Assembly: GCA_024279035.1 (NCBI GenBank)
Contig: JAJRSA010000037.1
Coordinates: forward strand, 62,001-126,000
Source of the DNA: Alphaproteobacteria bacterium
GTDB lineage: Bacteria; Pseudomonadota; Alphaproteobacteria; Micavibrionales; Micavibrionaceae
Length of the DNA stretch: 64,000 bases
Reading direction: 5' to 3'
The notes below the pieces were generated by a model that was not told the origin of the DNA, made no database searches, and saw only the letters and a list, made by a program, of their open reading frames with translations. Shown piece by piece: positions 8,128 to 16,314 of the stretch (within the stretch, counting starts at the first letter, position 1; each line of letters starts with the position of its first letter). The translations under genes and the position numbers were made by a program.

Positions 8128-9001
8128 CGGCAAGGATCTCTATCTGTTCAAGATGGGTGAGCTCTATGTAAGGGCCATTATAAGAACGCACCCAGCCGTG
8201 AATACGCACGCGTTGCCCTGCCCAAGTAAGTGTATCAATATTCTTATGAGAGAGATCTCGTCTGATTTTGCCTTCAATGCCAATGGTGAAATCCGTTTTC
8301 CACGAGTCTCCAAAATTGAGATAAACCTTGTTTCTGACAATCGCTGCGCTTTTAATTGTTCCTTCGACAATGTGAAAAGCACCGATGTGATTGTGTGCGT
8401 CCTCAGAGGTCAAAACACGATAAGCCTCTTCAGTCCACAGACCTCTTTTGTTTGCGCGCGCATCTTGTTCTTGGGTAAGAAGTTTGAGGGCCTGCTCTGG
8501 ATTAAATGCGGTTGTGCGCACACGCGCAAGACCATTGGCGATTAGAGTGCCTTGAATCCATGTTGTGTCTGTTTGTCGAATGGCATGGACAATTATATGC
8601 CCCATACGATTTTGACGACCTATTTGACGCTTTTTGACAGGGTTTTTTGTACGAAACAGGATAAGTGTCTGCTCTTTGATCAACTCTTCGAGAAGATCTT
8701 TCCCTTGACGGGCGTAATGGCCTTCATTTAAATTACTGTCAAGCGAGGCTAACATATAGGTGACATCGTCATAGCCCACAAATGTTTTGCCATCGATAAC
8801 ATGTGAGACTTTGATACTCTCAGGAATTTGAATCAAATCATCAAATATTAATGTCTCATTTTTGATAAGAAGAGGAGGGGTGACCTCTTGTGTCTCTTCC
8901 CCCAGAGTTTTTATTTGAGCATTTGCCTGAGCGACATATATCAGTGTATAACAGCTTGTAATAAGCATGACATTTACAATGATAAAAGGGATCACTCTCA
9001 T
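8114..9001 (-). CDS. SNase-like (thermonuclease-fold) secreted protein with C-terminal OB-like domain
   Basis: The 295-residue product starts with a signal-peptide-like segment (MRVIPFIIVNVMLITSCYTL to about residue 30). An SNase-type domain follows (KVSHVIDGKTFVGYD, NRMGHIIVHAI, TLIANGLARVRT, ARANKRGLWTEEAYRVL). The tail YLNFGDSWKTDFTIGI with WAGQRVRIHGWV resembles the beta-barrel extension seen in alphaproteobacterial relatives. The usual catalytic arginines and glutamate are missing: the segment that normally reads LxGIDxPE is MLASLDSNL, and DRYGR is NRMGH. It is therefore probably non-catalytic. Its ATG shares the CATG at 8999-9002 with the divergent M48 gene's candidate start, so one start may be wrong. 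Confidence 0.75.
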   Translation of the reverse strand: MRVIPFIIVNVMLITSCYTLIYVAQANAQIKTLGEETQEVTPPLLIKNETLIFDDLIQIPESIKVSHVIDGKTFVGYDDVTYMLASLDSNLNEGHYARQGKDLLEELIKEQTLILFRTKNPVKKRQIGRQNRMGHIIVHAIRQTDTTWIQGTLIANGLARVRTTAFNPEQALKLLTQEQDARANKRGLWTEEAYRVLTSEDAHNHIGAFHIVEGTIKSAAIVRNKVYLNFGDSWKTDFTIGIEGKIRRDLSHKNIDTLTWAGQRVRIHGWVRSYNGPYIELTHLEQIEILADDKK

Positions 9002-10556
9002 GAGCGCACTGTGCACCAGAACATACGAGTTTAGCAAGGATCAATATAGACGTTCAGACGCCACGCAGGCTCCGCCCTATGCAGGGCGGAGGCACGGTTA
9101 TGTCTCTCAGGGTGTTTTGCCTGTCGTTTTGTGTCTTTTGGCACTCACCCTTTCGGCGTGTTCAACAAATCCCGCCACGGGAGATCGTCAATTTACAGGT
9201 TTTATGTCCCCCGAGCAGGAAAAAATAATCGGGGCAGAGCAACATCCCCAAATTATTAAACAGTTTGGAGGGGAGTATAAAAATCCCAAGCTCCAAGCTT
9301 ATGTACGAGAAATAGGCGCACGGGTTTCAAAAAATACAGAACGCCCAGATGTTGAGTATAAATTCTTTCTTCTTGATACGCCTGTGCTTAATGCATTCGC
9401 GGTGCCTGGAGGATATATTTATACAACCCGAGGATTGGTCGCCACAGCCAATAGTGAAGCAGAGCTTGCAGGTGTTTTAGCCCATGAAGTCGGGCATATC
9501 ACAGGACGCCATTCTGCGGAGCGCTATTCTAGAGGCATAGTCACAGCTCTCGGTGCAACAGTGGCCTCCGCTGCTATTGGAAGTGCGGCCGCCAGTCGTG
9601 CGATTGGGATAGGCGCTGGTCTATACTCCAGCTCATACTCCAGAGGGCAAGAAAGCCAATCGGATGAGCTGGGTGTGCGCTATCTGCACAAGGCTGGCTA
9701 TGACACATTTGCAATGGCAGGATTTTTAGGTCAGTTGGAAGCTGATCACCAGCTCCAACAGAAAATTGTAGGAACAAAACAAGCTGTCCCCAGCTTCTTT
9801 TCAACACATCCCAATACAGCAGGGCGTGTTGTCAAAGCCTCTGAAATCGCCTCCACCTACCCCAAGAATGATGCCAAGAAAGGGCGTAACCGTCATATGA
9901 GTATGATTAGTGGTGTACTCTATGGCAATAGTGGAAAGCAAGGCTTCGCTCGAGGACAGACATTCTACCATCCTGATCTCGGATTTACCTATACCGTTCC
10001 CAAAGAGTATCGTATTGTGAATCAACCCAATCAGGTTTTGGCTGTATCCAAGAATGGCCCTGCGATGATTTTGGATATCCGAGAGAATAAAACCAAGCAA
10101 GATCCGTATAGTTACATCACAAAAACATGGCTGAAAGACGAAAAAATAGAGCGTCCAGAGCGCATTACAATCAACGGAATGAAAGCCGCCACCGCAGAAT
10201 TTAATGGGCAAGTCAGTGGAAAAAACGTTAAGATCCGTGTGGTCGCCATTCAATATGCCCCAGATCAGATCTATAGATTTCAACTGGCTATACCTCATAC
10301 CTCCACCCCCGCTATGGTCGAAGATCTAAAAAAGGCAACCTTTAGCTTCCGTCGTATGACAAAAGCAGAAAAGAAATCCATAAAATCTAAGAAAGTAAAA
10401 ATAGTCACGGCTTTAACAGGAGATACAGCAGCCAAATTGGCAAACCGTATGGCGTTCAATGATTTTAAAATGGAACGCTTTATCGCCTTAAATGGATTAA
10501 AAGCAGGAGAAAAAATCATCTCAGGGCGGAAATACAAGATTGTGGTGAACGGGTAA
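9000..10556 (+). CDS. M48 family metalloprotease, lipoprotein, with C-terminal LysM-like segment
   Basis: This is probably a periplasmic quality-control protease of the BepA/LoiP class. A lipobox (LALTLSACS) places the mature cysteine near residue 55 of this frame. The zinc motif HEVGH is at 162-166, and the downstream E218/D222 of QESQSDELG supplies the third ligand. The C-terminus (GDTAAKLANRM, then ISGRKYKIV) resembles a LysM module. The start is uncertain: in-frame ATGs are at 8967, 8979 and 9000, all leaving an unusually long region before the hydrophobic core. A GC-rich palindrome at 9070-9091 lies in that region, so the signal peptide may have been extended by a repeat. Confidence 0.85.
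   Translation: MSALCTRTYEFSKDQYRRSDATQAPPYAGRRHGYVSQGVLPVVLCLLALTLSACSTNPATGDRQFTGFMSPEQEKIIGAEQHPQIIKQFGGEYKNPKLQAYVREIGARVSKNTERPDVEYKFFLLDTPVLNAFAVPGGYIYTTRGLVATANSEAELAGVLAHEVGHITGRHSAERYSRGIVTALGATVASAAIGSAAASRAIGIGAGLYSSSYSRGQESQSDELGVRYLHKAGYDTFAMAGFLGQLEADHQLQQKIVGTKQAVPSFFSTHPNTAGRVVKASEIASTYPKNDAKKGRNRHMSMISGVLYGNSGKQGFARGQTFYHPDLGFTYTVPKEYRIVNQPNQVLAVSKNGPAMILDIRENKTKQDPYSYITKTWLKDEKIERPERITINGMKAATAEFNGQVSGKNVKIRVVAIQYAPDQIYRFQLAIPHTSTPAMVEDLKKATFSFRRMTKAEKKSIKSKKVKIVTALTGDTAAKLANRMAFNDFKMERFIALNGLKAGEKIISGRKYKIVVNG
9070..9091. repeat. GC-rich palindrome inside the M48 gene's 5' region
   Basis: CTCCGCCCT (9070-9078) and AGGGCGGAG (9083-9091) are perfect 9-bp inverted arms around ATGC. 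The element is far richer in GC than the flanks. It encodes APPYAGRR just before the lipoprotein hydrophobic core, which is unusual for a signal sequence. It looks like a small inserted palindromic element, although no second copy is present in the window. Confidence 0.5.
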
Positions 10557-10597
10557 TACTTCCGATTTAATTAAAAATCGGCACATTATCTTCTTCC

Positions 10598-10628
10598 CCG
10601 TCATCCTGAAACACGTTCAGGATGACGG
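10598..10628. repeat. Dispersed palindromic repeat (GTCATCCTGA family)
   Basis: CCGTCATCCTGAA (10598-10610) and TTCAGGATGACGG (10616-10628) are perfect 13-bp arms with a 5-nt loop. The same CCGTCATCCT core recurs at 13552 and 47839. It lies between the convergent M48 and rpoH genes, where it could also act as a bidirectional transcription stop, though it lacks a T-run. Confidence 0.8.
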
Positions 10629-10661
10629 TGTGTGGAGCAGGAGTATACCACCACCATCATT

Positions 10662-10678
10662 ACACGGCTTGTCCGTGT
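10662..10678. repeat. Short palindrome at the rpoH 3' end
   Basis: ACACGG (10662-10667) and CCGTGT (10673-10678) flank CTTGT. It appears to be a second half of the composite repeat that starts at 10598. It ends within 4 bp of the rpoH stop codon, so the repeat edge may have supplied the current stop. Confidence 0.5.
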
Positions 10679-10681
10679 GAT

Positions 10682-11545
10682 CTATGTAAGTTTACGCGCC
10701 AATATCTTCTTCAATTTCCCCATGGCTTCCGCTTCAATCTGACGGACACGCTCTTTGCTGATATTAAGCTCTTTACCAAGTGTTTCTAACGTTGCCCCAT
10801 CCTCTCGCAGATGGCGTTTGCGGATAATCAATTGTTCTCGGTCTTTAAGCTGAGACAAGGCTTCTTCAAGCCATGCTTTATAGGTTTGAGAATCTTTACT
10901 CTCTGTCACCCACTCCTCAGGGGAGGGGGTGTTTGCTGGTAAAAGAGAGAGAATCTCATCACTTTCTCCGTCTTGAGAGAGTGGTGCATTGAGCGATTGA
11001 TCTGTATGAAAGAGACGACGCTCCATCTCTTCCACGTCTTGAAGGCGGACATTCAGATGGTCTGCAATATCATGTCGTCCTTTCTCTGTTAAGCCCTGAT
11101 CAGCGGACGCGCCCTCAATCTTTTGACGTAAATATCGGAGTTTAAAAAAGAGAGATTTATGTGCTGACGTTGTCCCTGTCCGTACAATAGACCAATTCCG
11201 CAAGACAAAATCTTGAATAGCCGCGCGCACCCACCACGTCGCATACGTTGAAAAACGTACATCTTTGGAGGTATCAAATTTCGATGCGGCCTGAAGTAAC
11301 CCAACATTACCCTCCTGTATCAAATCACTCACAGGCAACCCATAATATTTAAACTTATGCGCCATCGCAATGACAAGTCGCATATAGGATTTCGTGAGCT
11401 TATGGAGCGCTTTCTCATCTTGTGTCTTTGTCCAGCGATTGGCTAAACAATACTCTTCCTCTCGAGAAAGCAGTGGCCGTGTCATCGCCTCCCGAATATA
11501 AGATAAATCTGAAAGCGCCGTCGCTGAATTGAGTGCTATTGTCAT
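10682..11545 (-). CDS. rpoH: RNA polymerase sigma-32 factor (heat shock)
   Basis: The 287-residue protein is a sigma-70 family member. Region 2 reads YGLPVSDLIQEGNVGLLQAA, then FSTYATWWVRAAIQDFVLRN. The RpoH box follows (KSLFFKLRYLRQKI, about residues 130-143). A region 4 helix-turn-helix ends the protein (TLETLGKELNISKERVRQIE). The RpoH box separates it from housekeeping and other alternative sigma factors. Alphaproteobacteria often have several RpoH paralogues; which one this is cannot be told. AGGGGT sits 6 nt before ATG. The gene runs divergently from lgt. Confidence 0.92.
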   Translation of the reverse strand: MTIALNSATALSDLSYIREAMTRPLLSREEEYCLANRWTKTQDEKALHKLTKSYMRLVIAMAHKFKYYGLPVSDLIQEGNVGLLQAASKFDTSKDVRFSTYATWWVRAAIQDFVLRNWSIVRTGTTSAHKSLFFKLRYLRQKIEGASADQGLTEKGRHDIADHLNVRLQDVEEMERRLFHTDQSLNAPLSQDGESDEILSLLPANTPSPEEWVTESKDSQTYKAWLEEALSQLKDREQLIIRKRHLREDGATLETLGKELNISKERVRQIEAEAMGKLKKILARKLT

Positions 11546-11674
11546 ACTGTACCCCTATAATGTTGTTAAGACTCTATTCGTAAGTCTTTGTACAAGTGTT
11601 ACGGGTGGGAAGTGGAAACCCTTCTCTGCAATATTCTATTCACAAACAATTCTGGATCGTTTAAGACATACTCT

Positions 11675-12490
11675 ATGGCTTTAGACTTCCCCTCCATTGA
11701 TCCTGTGGCGCTTGCGCTTGGACCTGTTCAAATTCGCTGGTATGCGTTGGCATATTTGGCAGGAATATTGTTGGGGTGGATGTATATTAAGAGACTTCTC
11801 TCTTTGTACGGAGAAAACCCTCGTCCCACAAAAGAGCATATTGATGATTTTATGACATGGGCAATCCTTGGGGTAATCTTGGGGGGGCGTCTGGGATATA
11901 TTCTCTTTTATAATTTGAGTTATTATTTTGAACATCCTGCTCAGATCCTTCGGGTTTGGGAAGGAGGAATGTCCTTTCATGGTGGATTTTTAGGTGTTAT
12001 AACAGCGATTATTCTCTTTTCTTTAAAGCATAAAATTAACATGTTGCGCTTGGGAGATTTGATTGTCTGTGCTGTGCCGATTGGGCTTTTCTTTGGACGG
12101 ATTTCCAATTTTATCAATGGAGAGTTGTTTGGGCGGGTCACAGATGTTTCGTGGGGGATTGTTTTCCCCTATGGAGGTGATCTCCCCCGTCACCCTAGCC
12201 AGCTCTATGAAGCTGGACTAGAGGGTGTGCTTCTGTTTTTAGTGTTATTTGCGTGTTCTCGTGTACGCGCTATTCGAGAGCGTTCAGGGCTATTGGCTGT
12301 GATCTTTATTGAGGGCTATGCACTCTCACGTTTCATTGTTGAGTTTTTCCGCGAGCCAGATGCACATGTGGGCTATCTTGTCGGAGGCTTAACCATGGGA
12401 CAAATTCTCTCTCTTGGCATGATGCTTGGGGCGTCGTTTTTGATGGGGTTTGTCTTCTATAGGCATAAAAAACACGATGCCCGCTCTTGA
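11675..12490 (+). CDS. lgt: Prolipoprotein diacylglyceryl transferase
   Basis: This inner-membrane enzyme transfers diacylglycerol to the lipobox cysteine of preprolipoproteins. The ATG at 11675 gives 271 residues and the normal start (ALDFPSIDPVALALGPVQIR). Family blocks: GGRLGYILFYNL, GGMSFHGGFLG, GRISNFINGELFGR with the essential arginine and asparagine, and RHPSQLYEAGLEG. About seven hydrophobic helices are visible. The upstream frame to 11588 has no conserved content. midA starts within its last codons. The window encodes several lipoproteins that would need this enzyme. Confidence 0.95.
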   Translation: MALDFPSIDPVALALGPVQIRWYALAYLAGILLGWMYIKRLLSLYGENPRPTKEHIDDFMTWAILGVILGGRLGYILFYNLSYYFEHPAQILRVWEGGMSFHGGFLGVITAIILFSLKHKINMLRLGDLIVCAVPIGLFFGRISNFINGELFGRVTDVSWGIVFPYGGDLPRHPSQLYEAGLEGVLLFLVLFACSRVRAIRERSGLLAVIFIEGYALSRFIVEFFREPDAHVGYLVGGLTMGQILSLGMMLGASFLMGFVFYRHKKHDARS

Positions 12491-13541
12491 AGACATCATA
12501 AAGGCAGAGATTACCCAAAATGGGCCTATGGATGTGGGACGGTTTATGGCGCTGTGTCTTGGGCATCCTGACTATGGGTATTACATGACTCGGGATCCCT
12601 TTGGCGTACAAGGGGATTTTACGACGGCGCCTGAGATTTCTCAAATGTTTGGGGAAATGGTGGGGGCTTGGGTTGTTGATGTGTGGCAGAAATTAGAATC
12701 ACCGTCTTCTTTTACACTTCTTGAGTGTGGAGCAGGGCGGGGGACTCTGATGGCAGATATTTTGCGCACTGCCAAAGCTGTTCCTCAATTTTTAGAGGCT
12801 GTTCAGGTCGTTTTACTGGAAACCAGTCCTGTTTTGAGGGTAAAGCAGAAAGAAATTTTGTCTGCTGTCTCTCCTGTTTGGATAGAGTCTCTTGACGACT
12901 TAAAGAAAGCGCAACCTCTGATTGTAGTGGGTAATGAGTTTTTAGATGCGCTTCCTATCCGTCAGTTTCAAAAAAGTGAAGGCCAATTCAGAGAAAAACT
13001 GATTGGTCTGAATGAGAAGAACGAGCTTTCTTTTGGCCTAAGTGATATTCCCTCACAAGGCGCTTTCCCTCTTGATGTGAAAGAAGGAGAGATTACAGAG
13101 CGCGCGCCCATACGAGAAGCCTTTATGCGCACACTCTGTACTCGTCTCAAGGCATACGGAGGGGCAGGACTGTTTATTGATTACGGCTATAATCAACGCC
13201 ATGGAGATACGCTCCAAGCGATCAAAGACCACCAGTTTGTCTCTCCGCTCGATCATGTCGGGGAGGCTGATCTCACAACGCATGTTGATTTCTTGGCGCT
13301 GAGGAGAGTATGCACAGAGGAAGACATTTGTGAGTACGGCATTGTCAAGCAAACTGATTTCTTAAAAGCGCTGGGGATTGTCCCCCGTGCCGAAATTCTC
13401 AAGCAAAAGGCAACACCAGAGCAAAAAGCCCGCATCGCACAAGATTTAGAGCGTTTAATTGGATTGGATCAAATGGGAAAACTGTTTAAAGTGATGGCGT
13501 TTTCTTCAGAGCGCATATCTATGGCAGGGTTTAGTCTATGA
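12477..13541 (+). CDS. SAM-dependent methyltransferase, MidA/NDUFAF7 family (DUF185)
   Basis: Relatives of mitochondrial NDUFAF7, which methylates an arginine of a complex I subunit during assembly. The ATG at 12477 yields 354 residues. Conserved blocks: HPDYGYYMTRDPFG, DFTTAPEISQMFGE, the SAM motif LLECGAGRGTL, VVGNEFLDALPIRQF, GAGLFIDYGY and PLDHVGEADLTTHVDF. It overlaps lgt by 14 nt and is followed by pgeF, an order common in alphaproteobacteria. Its stop forms an ATGA with a short frame that the downstream repeat interrupts (see pgeF). Confidence 0.92.
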   Translation: MPALEDIIKAEITQNGPMDVGRFMALCLGHPDYGYYMTRDPFGVQGDFTTAPEISQMFGEMVGAWVVDVWQKLESPSSFTLLECGAGRGTLMADILRTAKAVPQFLEAVQVVLLETSPVLRVKQKEILSAVSPVWIESLDDLKKAQPLIVVGNEFLDALPIRQFQKSEGQFREKLIGLNEKNELSFGLSDIPSQGAFPLDVKEGEITERAPIREAFMRTLCTRLKAYGGAGLFIDYGYNQRHGDTLQAIKDHQFVSPLDHVGEADLTTHVDFLALRRVCTEEDICEYGIVKQTDFLKALGIVPRAEILKQKATPEQKARIAQDLERLIGLDQMGKLFKVMAFSSERISMAGFSL

Positions 13542-13551
13542 CACTGTTTCA

Positions 13552-13623
13552 CCGTCATCCTGAACTTGTTTCAGGATCTGGTAAACATAAAAACAAGATC
13601 CTGAAACAAGTTCAGGATGACGG
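13552..13623. repeat. Long palindromic repeat between midA and pgeF
   Basis: A 28-bp arm at 13552-13579, starting CCGTCATCCTGAACTTGTTT, is perfectly matched by its inverse at 13596-13623. The loop is 16 nt. Each arm contains a smaller nested palindrome (TCCTGAACTTGTTTCAGGA). The outer CCGTCATCCTGAA is identical to the arm at 10598. It lies exactly where the 5' end of pgeF would be expected. Confidence 0.9.
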
Positions 13624-13642
13624 GAAGAGGCGTTAATTAGTC

Positions 13643-14260
13643 ATGATCCAACACAAATTTTTAATACGCGATGAGCCTGTAGAGACACACGGTGCTTTCC
13701 TCGCCACACTTGACCAAGTACATGGGGCAGAGTGTCTTGTGGTTGAGGCGCCCTATGAAGGGCAACCACAGGCGGATGCTTTTGTAACAAAAGAGAAAAA
13801 CATCATGCTCTCCATCAGAACAGCAGATTGCGCGCCTGTCTTATTCTCAGGGCACGATCAAGAGGGGCAAGAGATTATCGGTGCTGCCCATGCGGGGTGG
13901 CGAAGTGCTCTCGGGGGTATATGTGAGAATACCGTTCGAAAGATGGAAATTCTGGGCTGTCAGAAAGAGACGATCACCGCAAAAATTGGCCCTTGTATTG
14001 CGCAAGAGTCTTACGAAGTCTCGGCAGATTTTAAGACCAAATTCCCACCTCAATTTTTCAAGCAGGGAGAAGGCGATACATTTTTCTTTGATCTGGCAGG
14101 CTACATTACTACTCTCCTTCAAGAAGAGGGGATAAAGCAAATCGTCAATGATGGACGAGACACCTATGCCCTCAACAAAAAGTTCTTCAGTTACCGCCGT
14201 GCTACGCATGGGGGAAGAACAGAGGCAGGGCGACAAATATCGAGTATTGTGATAATTTAG
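13643..14260 (+). CDS. pgeF: PgeF/YfiH-type polyphenol oxidase (laccase domain), N-terminally short
   Basis: Family members act as purine nucleoside phosphorylases/deaminases or edit peptidoglycan precursors. The three metal ligands are present: H27 (DQVHGAE), C63 (RTADCAPVL) and H83 (GAAHAGWRS). At 205 residues it is about 45 shorter than usual. The N-terminal stretch that normally reads roughly FFTRxGGVS followed by GLN is missing. A 28-bp palindrome ends 19 bp before this start. An ATG at 13538, overlapping the midA stop as an ATGA, opens a frame that runs into the repeat and stops at 13636. This suggests insertion or deletion at the original 5' end. Activity is uncertain. Confidence 0.82.
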   Translation: MIQHKFLIRDEPVETHGAFLATLDQVHGAECLVVEAPYEGQPQADAFVTKEKNIMLSIRTADCAPVLFSGHDQEGQEIIGAAHAGWRSALGGICENTVRKMEILGCQKETITAKIGPCIAQESYEVSADFKTKFPPQFFKQGEGDTFFFDLAGYITTLLQEEGIKQIVNDGRDTYALNKKFFSYRRATHGGRTEAGRQISSIVII

Positions 14261-14266
14261 AAAATC

Positions 14267-15274
14267 ATGACGTATCCATCCCCTAAACCCAAAAATGAAA
14301 TACATACGATGATTGTAAGTCTTGTTTGGATTTTAAGTGTTTCCTTTTTGTTGTCTTTCTTTGCAAAGCTTTTCTGGGTTTTTGACTATTTTAGCCATTT
14401 TATGATGCAGTATTTTGTTGGGGGGATTATTTTATGCGCATTACTTTTGGTAATAAGGCAATATAAATATGCGGTCCTTGCTCTATGTATCGCGCTCTTA
14501 TCGTTTGTTGAGAGTCGCCGAGTGCTTCAAGACCCTTTTCAATTCTTTTCTCCGCTTCAAACAGAGTCAATGATTGAAGGCGCTCTCTTTAAGATTGTTC
14601 AGTATAATCATAATTTCGGCAAACAGGATTTTAGAGATGTTGAGGCATGGCTAAAAAGAAACGTGTCCAACTACGATGTTGTCGTTTTTCAAGAAGCCTC
14701 AGATCAAACGGTTAAATTGCTACAAAGCTTAAAAGATATATATCCCTATCAGATCCATGAGTCTCGTAATCATCCTTTTGGAATGGCGATTATAAGTAAG
14801 AATCAAATTATAGATCATGACGTTATTCCATTAGGAAAATCAGTATTTAATAATTTTGCTCTAAGGTTCTCGATCAATCTCCCAGATCAAGAGGAGCCTC
14901 TTGTCTTATATGCTCTTCATGCTGTTCCTCCTGTGGGGAGCTTCTATTTTCAACAGCGTAATTTTGAGATCTTAGAACTTGCCCATAAAATAAAAGAAGA
15001 TTCCTCAAATTTCATAGCTTTTGTTGGAGATTGGAATATTACACCCTATTCTCCTTATTTCTCTGAGCTTAAGGAAATATCGGGACTTAAGTATCAGGCG
15101 TTTGGATTATTTTTAAACCCTACATGGGCATCTTTTCATTACTTACAGTTTCTGAAAATCCCAATTGACCATGTATTGCATAGCGATTCACTTGTTCTTC
15201 TTGATAAAGAGGTGGGTAAATCTTTTGGCTCTGATCATCATAGTTTGATCGTAACGTTAGGGATTCCAAAGTAG
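14267..15274 (+). CDS. Membrane-anchored endonuclease/exonuclease/phosphatase family protein
   Basis: The 335-residue product has three N-terminal hydrophobic segments (about residues 13-37, 40-62 and 66-82) and then an EEP domain. Catalytic landmarks in order: VVVFQEAS (metal-binding glutamate), LYALHAVPP, FVGDWNITPYSPYF, IDHVLHS and the terminal GSDHHSLIV. Proteins of this layout are YafD-like, with unclear substrate (nucleic acid, lipid or phosphoester). It starts 6 nt after pgeF, so it is probably the tail of the lgt operon. Confidence 0.88.
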   Translation: MTYPSPKPKNEIHTMIVSLVWILSVSFLLSFFAKLFWVFDYFSHFMMQYFVGGIILCALLLVIRQYKYAVLALCIALLSFVESRRVLQDPFQFFSPLQTESMIEGALFKIVQYNHNFGKQDFRDVEAWLKRNVSNYDVVVFQEASDQTVKLLQSLKDIYPYQIHESRNHPFGMAIISKNQIIDHDVIPLGKSVFNNFALRFSINLPDQEEPLVLYALHAVPPVGSFYFQQRNFEILELAHKIKEDSSNFIAFVGDWNITPYSPYFSELKEISGLKYQAFGLFLNPTWASFHYLQFLKIPIDHVLHSDSLVLLDKEVGKSFGSDHHSLIVTLGIPK

Positions 15275-15324
15275 ATTAATCCAGACGCTCTATTTTTTTC
15301 TTTGAGTCGCTTGATTTTTATTCT

Positions 15325-15340
15325 GGACTATTTATAGTCC
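15325..15340 (+). terminator. Small hairpin between the EEP gene and prs
   Basis: GGACTA (15325-15330) pairs with TAGTCC (15335-15340) around TTTA, followed by CTTTC. It may be a weak terminator for the preceding operon or part of the prs leader. There is no proper T-run. Confidence 0.3.
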
Positions 15341-15375
15341 CTTTCACTCCCTGTTTAGAGTAAGAAAAGAGTATC

Positions 15376-16308
15376 ATGAAGATTATTTCTGGAAATTCAA
15401 ATCGTCCTTTGTCCGAGGCCATTGCCTCTTATTTGAATGTTCCTTTGGCTGAGGCCTCTATTCGACGCTTTGCGGATATGGAAGTCTTTGCGGAGATCCT
15501 TGAGAATGTCCGCGGGGAGGATGTTTTCCTTGTTCAGCCGACCTCATACCCTGCCAATGACACGTTAATGGAGCTTTTGGTAACAATCGATGCGCTACGT
15601 CGCGGATCGGCAAAAAGAATTACGGCGGTTATTCCTTATTTTGGCTATGCACGACAAGATCGGAAAACAGGGCCTAGAACGCCTATTTCTGCCAAACTTG
15701 TCGCGAATCTGATTACAAAAGCGGGGGCCAATCGTGTCTTGACGATGGAACTTCATGCGGGACAAATTCAAGGATTTTTTGATATTCCAACGGATAATCT
15801 CACGGTGTCTCCTGTGTTTGTCCCTGTGATTAAAAAACGTTTTGCGGATGAAAATCTTGTGATTGTGTCTCCAGATGTGGGAGGTGTGATCCGTGCACGC
15901 TCATTGGCAAAGAAAGTGGATGCAGAGCTCGCCATTATTGATAAACGCCGTGAGAAAGCAGGAACCTCTGAAGTGATGCATGTTATTGGGGATGTCACAG
16001 ATAGAACCTGTATCTTGGTGGATGATATGGTGGATAGTGGAGGAACATTGTGCAATGCGGCAACGGCTTTGATGGAGAACGGCGCCAAAGAAGTTCATTC
16101 TTATGTTGTGCATGGCGTTTTGTCTGGTGGAGCTGTGGCGCGTGTGACAGCCTCTCCCATTAAATCACTGGTGATTACAGATACGATTGTGGCGACAGAA
16201 GCTGTGCGTGTTGCACACAACATTGAACAACTTCCGGTTGCACCCTTACTGGGGGAGGCGGTACGTCGTATTGCGGAAGACCGTTCTGTCTCTGCGATTT
16301 TGGATTAA
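15376..16308 (+). CDS. prs: Ribose-phosphate pyrophosphokinase
   Basis: The enzyme makes PRPP from ribose-5-phosphate and ATP for nucleotide, histidine and tryptophan synthesis. The 310-residue length is standard. Landmarks: [16 protein letters not shown], the flexible-loop ATP site [49 protein letters not shown] and the PRPP-binding loop [13 protein letters not shown]. It begins with MKIISGNSN, which fixes the start. It converges with the EAL-domain gene 6 bp downstream. Confidence 0.96.
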   Translation: MKIISGNSNRPLSEAIASYLNVPLAEASIRRFADMEVFAEILENVRGEDVFLVQPTSYPANDTLMELLVTIDALRRGSAKRITAVIPYFGYARQDRKTGPRTPISAKLVANLITKAGANRVLTMELHAGQIQGFFDIPTDNLTVSPVFVPVIKKRFADENLVIVSPDVGGVIRARSLAKKVDAELAIIDKRREKAGTSEVMHVIGDVTDRTCILVDDMVDSGGTLCNAATALMENGAKEVHSYVVHGVLSGGAVARVTASPIKSLVITDTIVATEAVRVAHNIEQLPVAPLLGEAVRRIAEDRSVSAILD

Positions 16309-16314
16309 AGAGAT

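Noticed and set aside
9801-10298. Minus-strand 165-codon frame inside the M48 gene
   Set aside because: Antisense to a gene with clear domain structure, with no ribosome site.
11565-11590. AAGACT/AGTCTT dyad between rpoH and lgt
   Set aside because: Only 6 bp with no supporting promoter alignment; could be chance.
13847-14305. Minus-strand 152-codon frame over pgeF
   Set aside because: The plus strand encodes conserved laccase-domain residues; no independent support exists.
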